From NCBI GenBank assembly GCA_013362835.1, contig JABFVJ010000315.1, positions 1 through 7,748 on the forward strand: a DNA stretch of 7,748 bases, in the 5' to 3' direction. Below, one piece after another: positions 1-6,201 of this stretch; within the stretch, counting starts at the first letter, position 1, and each line of letters opens with the position of its first letter. Under the pieces are notes generated by a model. That model ran no database searches. It saw only the letters and a program-made list of their open reading frames with translations, and was not told the DNA's origin. A program made the translations under genes and the position numbers. The DNA comes from Nonomuraea sp. Its GTDB lineage: Bacteria; Actinomycetota; Actinomycetes; Streptosporangiales; Streptosporangiaceae.

Positions 1-702
1 GAGCATCAGCCGGCGCAGCACCGCGCCCCCGGCGGCGAGCCTGACGCCGGAGACGACCGTGGCGGGCACCTCGCGCAGCACGCCCGCCAGCGACCGCCGT
101 ACGTGCGCGGGCTCGGGCAGCGCGAACACCACCACGACCAGCAGGACGACGGCCGCCGCCGCGCCCAGCAGGGGCGGCACCGCCAGCGGCGTGATCAGGC
201 CGGGCGGGACCACGAGCGGCACCACGAGCGGCACCGCGCCGCCCACGAGCACACCGGCGCACAGGGCCGCCGACTCCATCGCGCCGCCGCGGGACAGGCC
301 GGGCTTGAGATCGGCCTCGCGGCCTTCCAGCCCGTGGAGGGTGTCGACGTACCAGGCGGTGGCCGGGCCGCTGGACAGGGCCCTCGCCACGCCCTGGAGC
401 GCGCTGCTCGCCGCGAACATCCAGAACGTCGTCGAGACGCTCATCGTCACGAGCCCCACCACGGTGAACGCGGCCGAGGCGGCCAGCACCAGCCGCCGTC
501 CGATCACGTCGGCCAGGCCGCCCGTGGGCAGCTCCAGGCTGACGGTGACGATCGAGTAGACCGTCATCACCAGGCCGACCTGGACGATGCTGAGCCCTCT
601 GTCGGTCATCAGCAGCACCATGGCGGCGATCATGAGCCCCGGGGGCAGCCAGGTCAGGAAGCTGACGAGCATGTAACGCCGTAATGCCGAGCGTGCGGTC
701 AT
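1..702 (-). CDS. MFS transporter, N-terminal half (gene runs off the window)
   Basis: An integral membrane carrier of the major facilitator superfamily; substrate unknown, drug or metabolite efflux being the usual role of such regulator-linked members. Read on the minus strand from ATG at 702, the frame stays open to base 1, giving 234 residues without a stop, so only about the first half is present. Hydrophobic segments lie near residues 10-32, 41-60, 71-90, 93-112, 141-165 and 167-195, the six expected of the first MFS bundle. Between segments 2 and 3 is the MFS signature motif A, GGLADVIGRR (61-70), preceded by LELPTG. Residues 196 onward begin the cytoplasmic central loop. The start overlaps the stop of the upstream regulator (ATGA, 699-702), with AGGA six bases before it (712-709), so translation is probably coupled. 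Codon 7 is TTA, rare in high-GC actinomycetes. The fold is secure; the substrate is not inferable. Confidence 0.9.
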   Translation of the reverse strand, partial: MTARSALRRYMLVSFLTWLPPGLMIAAMVLLMTDRGLSIVQVGLVMTVYSIVTVSLELPTGGLADVIGRRLVLAASAAFTVVGLVTMSVSTTFWMFAASSALQGVARALSSGPATAWYVDTLHGLEGREADLKPGLSRGGAMESAALCAGVLVGGAVPLVVPLVVPPGLITPLAVPPLLGAAAAVVLLVVVVFALPEPAHVRRSLAGVLREVPATVVSGVRLAAGGAVLRRLML

Positions 703-1271
703 CGGTCTTCCTGCCTCTCCTGGTGACGGGGAAAGCCGCCCAGCCAGACGTTGACCTGGCGGGCGCCGGGGTCTTCCGCGTAGCGGGCCGCGAGCTCGCG
801 CAGCAGCTTCTCGGCCCCCTCCACGAACTCACCGAGCGCGACCGCGGGCAGCTCCATGATGTGGTCGTTGAGCCCGGCCGCGAAGACCCATTCGGGGGAC
901 CAGTCGTGCTCGTCGTACTCCTGCGTGACGCGGCCGAGGACCTCGACCTGGCGCTGGTGCATGATCCTGACGGCCTCGCGGCCCTCGGGGGTCTCCGACA
1001 GCTCCTGGTTGTCCCACGAGGTGTAGCGGTGCCGGGCCTTCCAGCGCCGCTCGCGGCCGTCGCGCCGCTCGGGGTCCTCCTCGATGAAGCCGTACTTGAA
1101 CAGCTCGCGCAGGTGGTAGCTGGTCGAGCCGGAGCTCTCGCCGACCTTGCGCCCGAGCTCGCTGGCGGTGGCCGGGCCGTCGGCGCGCAGGAGGCCGAGC
1201 AGCCGCACCCGCAGCGGGTGGGTCACCACCTTGAGCACCTGCGGATCGCTGATCCTGTACCGGTCTTCCAT
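699..1271 (-). CDS. ArsR-like winged-helix transcriptional regulator (HTH_20 type)
   Basis: A 190-aa DNA-binding protein, probably a repressor of its own operon. The winged helix occupies about residues 10-85: LKVVTHPLRVRLLGLL, the ASELGRKVG helix, recognition helix SGSTSYHLRELFKYGF and a charged wing ERRDGRERRWKA. This is the HTH_20/ArsR-like arrangement common in actinobacteria. The protein has no cysteine and lacks the ELCVC metal site, so it is unlikely to sense metals as classical ArsR does. The C-terminal half (90-190) is helical and probably serves dimerisation or ligand binding. The start at ATG 1271 is supported by the fold and by a -10 hexamer placed for leaderless transcription. 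The frame is open further upstream, but that part would cross the operator. Its stop overlaps the MFS start, so the transporter is the likely regulated target. The signal is unknown. Confidence 0.88.
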   Translation of the reverse strand: MEDRYRISDPQVLKVVTHPLRVRLLGLLRADGPATASELGRKVGESSGSTSYHLRELFKYGFIEEDPERRDGRERRWKARHRYTSWDNQELSETPEGREAVRIMHQRQVEVLGRVTQEYDEHDWSPEWVFAAGLNDHIMELPAVALGEFVEGAEKLLRELAARYAEDPGARQVNVWLGGFPRHQERQEDR

Positions 1272-1277
1272 GGCTTC

Positions 1278-1306
1278 ACCATAAACCGCAAAGGCAATTT
1301 TGCAAA
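1278..1306 (-). promoter_or_regulatory. Promoter of the ArsR-like regulator-MFS operon
   Basis: Read on the minus strand, a -35-like TTTGCA (1306-1301) is followed after 17 bp by the -10 hexamer TATGGT (1283-1278). The last T of the hexamer lies seven bases before the A of the ATG at 1271, which predicts transcription starting at the start codon itself. No Shine-Dalgarno sequence precedes this ATG, as expected for a leaderless mRNA. The -35 sits in the centre of the tandem palindrome, so bound repressor would block it. Confidence 0.6.
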
Positions 1307-1319
1307 GGGAATTTTGCGG
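1286..1319. promoter_or_regulatory. Tandem palindromic operator in the divergent promoter region
   Basis: Two 16-bp units, GCAAAGGCAATTTTGC (1288-1303) and GCAAAGGGAATTTTGC (1302-1317), overlap by their shared GC, giving a 14-bp period. Each unit is a GCAAA-N6-TTTGC palindrome. The whole block is also symmetric about 1302/1303: outer arms CCGCAAA (1286-1292) and TTTGCGG (1313-1319), centre TTTGCAAA (1299-1306). The block covers the probable -35 of the regulator gene and the upstream promoter region of the divergent gene. The inference is an operator for the adjacent ArsR-like regulator, binding as two dimers. Confidence 0.75.
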
Positions 1320-1331
1320 TCTTGCCACTCG

Positions 1332-1337
1332 TAAACT
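1332..1337 (+). promoter_or_regulatory. -10 element of the divergent B3/4 gene, leaderless arrangement
   Basis: TAAACT fits the actinobacterial TANNNT -10 consensus and occupies exactly -12 to -7 relative to the ATG at 1344. Transcription would begin at the A of the start codon. No good -35 is present; the region 17 bp upstream (1309-1314, GAATTT) lies inside the operator block. There is no clear ribosome-binding sequence before the ATG. Confidence 0.55.
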
Positions 1338-1343
1338 GGGCGG

Positions 1344-1988
1344 ATGCTGGATGACATCCGGGTCGACGACGCCGTCTTCGACCTGCGCCCCGACTTCGCC
1401 GTGCTGATCATGACCGCCCACGGTCTGAGCAACGGGCCCACCGACGAGCGCACCCGCGCCTGGCTGGCCGAGGCGGCGGCGGCCGACGCGCAGCCCGGCA
1501 AGATCGACGCCTGGAAGGACGCCTACCGCGCCTTCGGCGCCAAGCCGCAGCGCACCAGGCCCTCGGTCGACGCGCTCACCCGGCGCCTGCCGCTCCCGGA
1601 GATCAACCGGGTGGTCGACGCGTACAACACGATCAGCGTGAAGCACGCGCTGCCCATCGGCGGGGAAGACCTCGACCGCTACGAGGGCCCGGCCCGGCTG
1701 GTGCGGGCGACCGGCGACGAGGCGTCGGAGGAGGCACTCGGGCAGCCCGAGCCCGGCGAGGTGATCTGGCGCGACGACGTCGGCGTCACCTGCCGCCGCT
1801 GGAACTGGCGTCAGGTCGCGCGCACCCGGCTCACCGAGGAGACCACCAACGCGATCTTCCTTCTCGAACGCCTGGAGCCCATGTCGATGGAGGAGCTTCA
1901 GCAGGCCGGGAAGGAGCTGGCGGATCTGCTGTACGAGCTGTCCCCTGAGGTGCAGATCACCAGCAAAATCGTCTCCAGCGGGAAATAA
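1344..1988 (+). CDS. Free-standing B3/B4 domain protein (PheRS beta-subunit editing-domain homologue)
   Basis: A 214-aa protein that I recognise as the B3/4 fold (PF03483; COG3382 solo proteins), otherwise found inside the bacterial PheRS beta subunit, where it hydrolyses mischarged tRNA(Phe). The visible family pattern is AYRAFGAKPQRTRPSVDALTRR in two parts (residues 60-69 and 70-81), then LPLPEINRVVDAYNTISVKH (82-101) and LPIGGEDLDRYEG (103-115), with RWNWRQVARTRLTEET (152-167) forming the later strands. No synthetase catalytic, OB-fold or anticodon-binding domain is present, so it acts alone in the cytosol. A role in clearing misacylated tRNA or a related aminoacyl compound is plausible but not shown by sequence. 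It is transcribed divergently from the ArsR-like regulator and shares its operator region, so it may be co-controlled with the transporter. The ATG at 1344 is supported by the leaderless -10 spacing. Confidence 0.82.
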   Translation: MLDDIRVDDAVFDLRPDFAVLIMTAHGLSNGPTDERTRAWLAEAAAADAQPGKIDAWKDAYRAFGAKPQRTRPSVDALTRRLPLPEINRVVDAYNTISVKHALPIGGEDLDRYEGPARLVRATGDEASEEALGQPEPGEVIWRDDVGVTCRRWNWRQVARTRLTEETTNAIFLLERLEPMSMEELQQAGKELADLLYELSPEVQITSKIVSSGK

Positions 1989-2192
1989 ACCTCCCCTTCC
2001 GGCGTTGTTACCAAACAGTAATGAATACAGCTCTCCCTGGATTGACTAGGCGGGCGTGACCTCTTCGGCGTGTCCTGAGAGGATCGTTCGAGGCGGCACG
2101 TGCCCATCGGCGCGCGCTGCCGGTCCAGGCGAGTAGCCTTGGACAGGTTCTCTAACATCAACGCCGATCTGCGGAAGAGGGCGATTTCCGCC
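1989..2192. other. Intergenic region and probable 5' leader of kgd
   Basis: A 204-bp gap with a local drop in GC at about 1981-2045. I see no terminator for the gene on its left. Promoter candidates for kgd are -10-like hexamers TAGCCT (2134-2139) and TAACAT (2153-2158), neither with a convincing -35. A short inverted repeat, GTTAC-N6-GTAAT, lies at 2007-2022. An in-frame GTG at 2100 could extend kgd by 31 residues, but that extension is basic, unlike Kgd proteins, and lies over the putative -10 elements. Confidence 0.4.
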
Positions 2193-5100
2193 GTGTCGTC
2201 TGAGTCGTCGCGGACAAACCCGCTGGCAAGCTTTGGTCAGAACGAGTGGCTTGTCGACGAGCTGTACCAGAAGTACCTTCAAGATCCAGAGTCTGTCGAC
2301 AAGGCCTGGTGGAACTTCTTCGCTGACTACAACCCTGACTACGGACCGGGCCGGGCCCCGGTCAGGGAGGCGGCGAACGGCACTGCGACCGCGCCCGCCC
2401 CTCCCAAGGCGCCCCCGAAGGCGCCCCCGGCAGCCGAGAAGCCGAAGCAGCCGGCCACCCCGGTGCCCAAGGGCGCCGAGGAGGTGAAGCTGCGCGGCGC
2501 CGCGGCGCGCACGGCCGCCAACATGGACCTGTCACTGACGGTCCCGACGGCGACCAGCGTCCGTGCCATCCCGGCCAAGCTGCTCATCGACAACCGCATC
2601 GTGATCAACAATCACCTCAAGCGGGGTCGCGGCGGCAAGATCTCCTTCACCCACCTGATCGGCTTCGCGATCGTCAAGGCGCTGAAGGCGATGCCGGAGA
2701 TGAACCACTCCTACACGGAGGTCGACGGCAAGCCGACGCTGGTCAAGCCCGAACACGTCGGGTTCGGCCTGGCGATCGACGTGCAGAAGAGCAACGGCGA
2801 GCGCCAGCTCCTCGTGCCCTCGATCAAGGGCGCGGAGGAGATGGACTTCCGGCAGTTCTGGGTGGCCTACGAGGAGGTCGTCCGCAAGGCGCGCGCCGGC
2901 AAGCTGGGCGTCGACGACTTCGCCGGCACCACGATCTCGCTGACCAACCCCGGCACGATCGGCACGGTCCACTCGGTCCCGCGCCTGATGCCCGGCCAGG
3001 GCACGATCATCGGCGTCGGCGCGATGGAATACCCGGCCGAATACCAGGGCGCCTCGCCCGACACGCTGTCGCGGCTGGCCGTCTCCAAGGTCATGACGCT
3101 GACCAGCACCTACGACCACCGGATCATCCAGGGCGCCCAGTCGGGCGACTTCCTGCGCCAGATCCACCGGTTGCTGCTCGGCGAGGACGGCTTCTACGAC
3201 GAGATCTTCGAGGCCCTGCGCATCCCCTATGAGCCGGTGCGCTGGGTCCAGGACATCTCGGCCTCCCACGACGACGACGTGGCCAAGTCGGCCCGGGTCA
3301 TCGAGCTGATCCACGCCTACCGCGTGCGCGGCCACCTGATGGCCGAGACCGACCCGCTGGAGTACAAGCAGCGCAAGCACCCCGACCTCGACATCCAGTC
3401 CCACGGGCTGACCCTGTGGGACCTCGAGCGCGAGTTCGCCACGGGCGGTTTCGGCGGCCGTCCGCTGATGAAGCTCCGCGAGATCCTGGGCGTGCTGCGC
3501 GACTCCTACTGCCGCACGGTCGGCATCGAGTACATGCACATCCAGAACCCCGAGGAGCGGGCCTGGATCCAGGCGCGGGTGGAGAAGGCGCACGCCTCCC
3601 CCGAGCGCGACGAGCAGCTCAACATCCTGTCGCGGCTCAACACCGCCGAGGCGTTCGAGACGTTCCTGCAGACGAAGTTCGTCGGCCAGAAGCGGTTCTC
3701 GCTGGAGGGCGGCGAGTCCCTGATCCCGCTGCTCGACTCGGTGATCAGCGACGCCGCCGACGAGGACCTCGACGAGGTCGTCATCGGCATGGCCCACCGC
3801 GGCCGCCTCAACGTGCTGGCCAACATCGTGGGCAAGTCCTACGCCCAGATCTTCGGCGAGTTCGAGGGCAACATCGACCCGCGCACCGCCCACGGCTCCG
3901 GTGACGTCAAGTACCACCTGGGCGCCACCGGCACGTTCACCGCGCCGAGCGGCAAGCAGATCACCGCCTCCGTGGTCGCCAACCCCTCCCACCTGGAGGC
4001 GGTCGACCCGGTGCTGGAAGGCGTCGTGCGGGCCAAGCAGGACCTCCTGGAGCGCGGCGAGGAGGGCTTCACCGTCCTTCCCGTCCTCGTCCACGGCGAC
4101 GCGGCCTTCGCGGGCCAGGGCGTGGTGGCGGAGACGCTCAACCTGTCGCAGCTGCGCGGCTACCGCACCGGCGGCACCGTCCACGTCGTGGTCAACAACC
4201 AGGTCGGCTTCACCACCTCGCCCGCCTCCTCCCGCTCGTCGGTCTACGCGACCGACGTCGCGCGGATGATCCAGGCGCCGATCTTCCACGTCAACGGCGA
4301 CGACCCCGAGGCCGTGGTGCGCGTGGGCCAGCTGGCCTACGAGTACCGCCAGGCGTTCCGCAAGGACGTCGTCATCGACCTCATCTGCTACCGCCGCCGC
4401 GGCCACAACGAGGGCGACAACCCCGCCTTCACCCAGCCGCTGATGTACGACCTGATCGACGCCAAGCGCTCGACCCGCAAGCTCTACACCGAGGCGCTGA
4501 TCGGCCGGGGCGACATCACGGTCGAGGAGGCCGAGTCGGCGCTGCGCGACTACCAGGCCAAGCTGGAGCAGGCGTTCACCGAGACGCGCGAGGCGGCCAA
4601 GAAGCCGAAGGAGGCGGCCGCGATGCGGGTGCCTCCGGCGGAGGTCGTCAAGTGGTCCCACGCCGACACGCCGACGGCGATCAGCGACGAGACGCTCAAG
4701 CGCATCGTCGACACCCAGCTCAACCTGCCCGAGGGCTTCACGCCGCACCCGCGTCTCGCGCCGGTGCTGCAGCGCCGCGGCCAGATGGTCGAGACCGACT
4801 CGATCGACTGGGCGATGGGCGAGACGCTGGCGTTCGGCTCGCTGCTGATCGACGGCCACCCGGTGCGCCTGGTCGGCCAGGACTCCCGGCGCGGCACGTT
4901 CACCCAGCGTCACGCGGTGCTGGTCGACCGGATGACCGGCGCCGACCACACGCCGCTGAAGACCTTCAACCAGGGCACCACGAAGTTCTACGTCTACGAC
5001 TCGCTGCTCAGCGAGTTCGCGGCGCTCGGCTTCGAGTACGGCTACAGCGTCGTGCGTCCCGACGCCCTGGTCGCCTGGGAGGCGCAGTTCGGCGACTTCG

Positions 5101-5831
5101 TCAACGGCGCCCAGACGATCATCGACGAGTTCATCTCGTCCGGTGAGCAGAAGTGGGGCCAGAAGTCGTCGGTCGTGCTGCTGCTCCCGCACGGCTTCGA
5201 GGGTCAGGGTCCCGACCACTCCTCGGCCAGGATCGAGCGGTTCCTCCAGGTCTGCGCGCTCGACAACATGACGGTCGCGCAGCCGTCCACGCCGGCCAAC
5301 TACTTCCACCTGCTGCGCTGGCAGGTGGAGTCCAACCGGCACAAGCCGATGGTGGTCTTCACGCCCAAGTCGCTGCTGCGGCACAAGGCGGCCACGTCCA
5401 AGGCGTCCGACTTCACGACGGGCACCTTCCAGCCGGTCCCGAGCGACACCACGGTCGCCCCGGCCACGGTCACCCGCGTGGTCCTGGTCTCGGGCAAGCT
5501 CTACTACGACCTGGCCGCCCACCGCGACAAGTCGGGCCGCGACGATGTCGCGATCGTCCGGCTTGAGCGGCTCTACCCGTTCCCCGGGGAAGAGCTGGCC
5601 GCTGAGCTGGCCCGCTACGGGGCGCAGGCCGAGCTGGTGTGGGCGCAGGACGAGCCGGTGAACATGGGTCCGTGGCCCTACCTGACGCTGAAGCTGGCCG
5701 AAGACCCGCAGACGCTCGGCGGCCGCTCGATCCGCCGCGTCTCGCGTACGCCGAACAGCTCGCCCGCGACGGGTTCGCACAACTCGCACGACACGGAGCT
5801 GGAGGACATCCTCCACCAGCTCTTCGGCTGA
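2193..5831 (+). CDS. kgd: Multifunctional 2-oxoglutarate decarboxylase/dehydrogenase E1 fused to an E2-type domain
   Basis: A thiamine-diphosphate enzyme of the TCA cycle in the cytosol. It decarboxylates 2-oxoglutarate, and in the family serves as E1 of the 2-oxoglutarate dehydrogenase complex or as the decarboxylase/carboligase. It has 1212 aa, close to mycobacterial Kgd (about 1230). Order: N-terminal segment with [16 protein letters not shown] (about 17-32); Pro/Ala/Lys linker (50-95); E2-like acyltransferase domain (100-330) with [10 protein letters not shown] around His309; E1 domain with [10 protein letters not shown] (His535), the ThDP/Mg motif from HGDA (634-637) to NN (668-669), and [10 protein letters not shown] (735-744); then a transketolase-like pyrimidine domain with [14 protein letters not shown] (895-908) and the C-terminal domain. 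There is no lipoyl domain, as usual for this family. GTG 2193 is chosen because [19 protein letters not shown] matches family N-termini and GGAAGAGG lies 12 bases upstream; GTG 2100 is the alternative. Mycobacterial and corynebacterial homologues are inhibited by GarA/OdhI. Identity is very secure, the start moderately so. Confidence 0.97.
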   Translation: MSSESSRTNPLASFGQNEWLVDELYQKYLQDPESVDKAWWNFFADYNPDYGPGRAPVREAANGTATAPAPPKAPPKAPPAAEKPKQPATPVPKGAEEVKLRGAAARTAANMDLSLTVPTATSVRAIPAKLLIDNRIVINNHLKRGRGGKISFTHLIGFAIVKALKAMPEMNHSYTEVDGKPTLVKPEHVGFGLAIDVQKSNGERQLLVPSIKGAEEMDFRQFWVAYEEVVRKARAGKLGVDDFAGTTISLTNPGTIGTVHSVPRLMPGQGTIIGVGAMEYPAEYQGASPDTLSRLAVSKVMTLTSTYDHRIIQGAQSGDFLRQIHRLLLGEDGFYDEIFEALRIPYEPVRWVQDISASHDDDVAKSARVIELIHAYRVRGHLMAETDPLEYKQRKHPDLDIQSHGLTLWDLEREFATGGFGGRPLMKLREILGVLRDSYCRTVGIEYMHIQNPEERAWIQARVEKAHASPERDEQLNILSRLNTAEAFETFLQTKFVGQKRFSLEGGESLIPLLDSVISDAADEDLDEVVIGMAHRGRLNVLANIVGKSYAQIFGEFEGNIDPRTAHGSGDVKYHLGATGTFTAPSGKQITASVVANPSHLEAVDPVLEGVVRAKQDLLERGEEGFTVLPVLVHGDAAFAGQGVVAETLNLSQLRGYRTGGTVHVVVNNQVGFTTSPASSRSSVYATDVARMIQAPIFHVNGDDPEAVVRVGQLAYEYRQAFRKDVVIDLICYRRRGHNEGDNPAFTQPLMYDLIDAKRSTRKLYTEALIGRGDITVEEAESALRDYQAKLEQAFTETREAAKKPKEAAAMRVPPAEVVKWSHADTPTAISDETLKRIVDTQLNLPEGFTPHPRLAPVLQRRGQMVETDSIDWAMGETLAFGSLLIDGHPVRLVGQDSRRGTFTQRHAVLVDRMTGADHTPLKTFNQGTTKFYVYDSLLSEFAALGFEYGYSVVRPDALVAWEAQFGDFVNGAQTIIDEFISSGEQKWGQKSSVVLLLPHGFEGQGPDHSSARIERFLQVCALDNMTVAQPSTPANYFHLLRWQVESNRHKPMVVFTPKSLLRHKAATSKASDFTTGTFQPVPSDTTVAPATVTRVVLVSGKLYYDLAAHRDKSGRDDVAIVRLERLYPFPGEELAAELARYGAQAELVWAQDEPVNMGPWPYLTLKLAEDPQTLGGRSIRRVSRTPNSSPATGSHNSHDTELEDILHQLFG

Positions 5832-5846
5832 GCAGGCACCACCAGT

Positions 5847-5874
5847 GAGCCCCCGGCCGCCCGGCCGGGGGCTC
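5847..5874 (+). terminator. Intrinsic terminator after kgd
   Basis: A perfect 12-bp GC-rich stem, GAGCCCCCGGCC (5847-5858) pairing with GGCCGGGGGCTC (5863-5874) across a GCCC loop, followed by TTCTGTT. It begins 15 bases after the kgd stop codon. The T tract is short and interrupted, as is common in high-GC actinomycetes, so some read-through into the next gene is possible. Confidence 0.9.
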
Positions 5875-5884
5875 TTCTGTTGAC

Positions 5885-5903
5885 GGCAGGGCGAGTCCCT
5901 GCC
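5885..5903 (+). other. Small hairpin in the leader of the 59-aa gene
   Basis: GGCAGGG (5885-5891) pairs perfectly with CCCTGCC (5897-5903) around a CGAGT loop. It has no T tract, so it is not an ordinary terminator. It lies between the kgd terminator and the ribosome-binding site at 5911-5917. A TTGACG just before it (5880-5885) looks like a -35, but no -10 follows at a suitable distance. The hairpin could protect or stall a processed read-through transcript; that is inference. Confidence 0.5.
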
Positions 5904-5924
5904 CCGGCACGAGAGGGAACACCG

Positions 5925-6104
5925 ATGTACTTCACCGATCGAGGGATCGAGGAACTGGTCGCTCGGCGGGGCGAGGAGGAGGTCAGCCTGCTCTGGCTCG
6001 GCGAGCGGCTGCGCGAGTTCGTCGATCTCAACCCCGAGTTCGAGACCCCGGTCGAGCGGCTGGCCACGTGGCTGGCCAGACTCGACGACGAGGACGACGA
6101 GTAA
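5925..6104 (+). CDS. Small acidic DUF6104-type protein
   Basis: A 59-aa protein beginning MYFTDRGIEELVARRGEEEV. From memory it matches the DUF6104 family of small actinobacterial proteins of unknown function, found near kgd in related genomes. It appears to be a soluble helical protein: a helix around residues 5-15, WLGERLREFVDLNP (24-37), then PVERLATWLARL (42-53), and an acidic tail DDEDDE (54-59). It has no signal peptide, membrane segment or cysteine. The ATG at 5925 has a good ribosome-binding site, GAGAGGG (5911-5917), seven bases away. It follows kgd in the same direction after a strong terminator, with no clear promoter of its own, so it may depend on read-through or on a promoter I cannot see. 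No function can be assigned. Confidence 0.85.
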   Translation: MYFTDRGIEELVARRGEEEVSLLWLGERLREFVDLNPEFETPVERLATWLARLDDEDDE

Positions 6105-6151
6105 CGCGTTCTTCCGCAGACGCGATACATCTTGAGTTTTCGAGTAACGCG
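6098..6151. repeat. 11-bp direct repeat CGAGTAACGCG, 43 bp apart
   Basis: CGAGTAACGCG occurs at 6098-6108 and again at 6141-6151. The first copy spans the stop codon of the 59-aa gene; the second enters the palindrome over the -10 of the next operon. A related block, CGCGATACAT (6121-6130), lies between them. The spacing is about four helical turns. Confidence 0.6.
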
Positions 6152-6162
6152 ACATATCGTGT
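6121..6162. promoter_or_regulatory. Probable PadR operator sites over the -35 and -10
   Basis: ACGCGACATATCGTGT (6147-6162) is a 16-bp imperfect palindrome with six of eight pairs matching, and it covers the -10. A related sequence, CGCGATACATCTTGA (6121-6135), starts with the same CGCGA half-site and overlaps the -35. Actinobacterial PadR-type regulators often sit beside AT-rich palindromes flanked by CGA/TCG. The inference is that the PadR protein encoded by this operon binds both and blocks RNA polymerase. Confidence 0.55.
6132..6160 (+). promoter_or_regulatory. Promoter of the DUF4097-padR operon
   Basis: A -35-like TTGAGT (6132-6137), a 17-bp spacer and a -10 TATCGT (6155-6160, matching TANNNT). 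Initiation is expected near 6167, leaving a leader of about 35 bases that carries GAGGAGG (6186-6192) nine bases before the ATG at 6202. This is one of the few AT-richer stretches in the window. Confidence 0.7.
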
Positions 6163-6201
6163 CTTGTGTAGAGATGATTCTCGTCGAGGAGGCGTACGTT
6201 C

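Noticed and set aside
103..684. Plus-strand open frames across the MFS gene
   Set aside because: The peptides are low-complexity Arg/His/Gln/Gly-rich. The minus-strand frame gives a clear MFS protein with motif A and six membrane segments.
1272..1646. Possible N-terminal extension of the ArsR-like regulator upstream of 1271
   Set aside because: The extension would cross the palindromic operator and the divergent gene. The fold starts just after ATG 1271 and a -10 is positioned for that start.
2060..2082. CCTCT...AGAGG hairpin before kgd as a terminator or riboswitch
   Set aside because: A 5-bp stem with a 13-base loop and no T tract is within what chance gives in GC-rich sequence.
3117..3137. 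Gln in place of Asp in the E2 active-site pattern (DHRIIQGA instead of DHRxxDG) as a broken catalytic site
   Set aside because: As I recall, actinobacterial Kgd proteins share the DHRIIQGA form, so it is a family trait and not a lesion in this copy.
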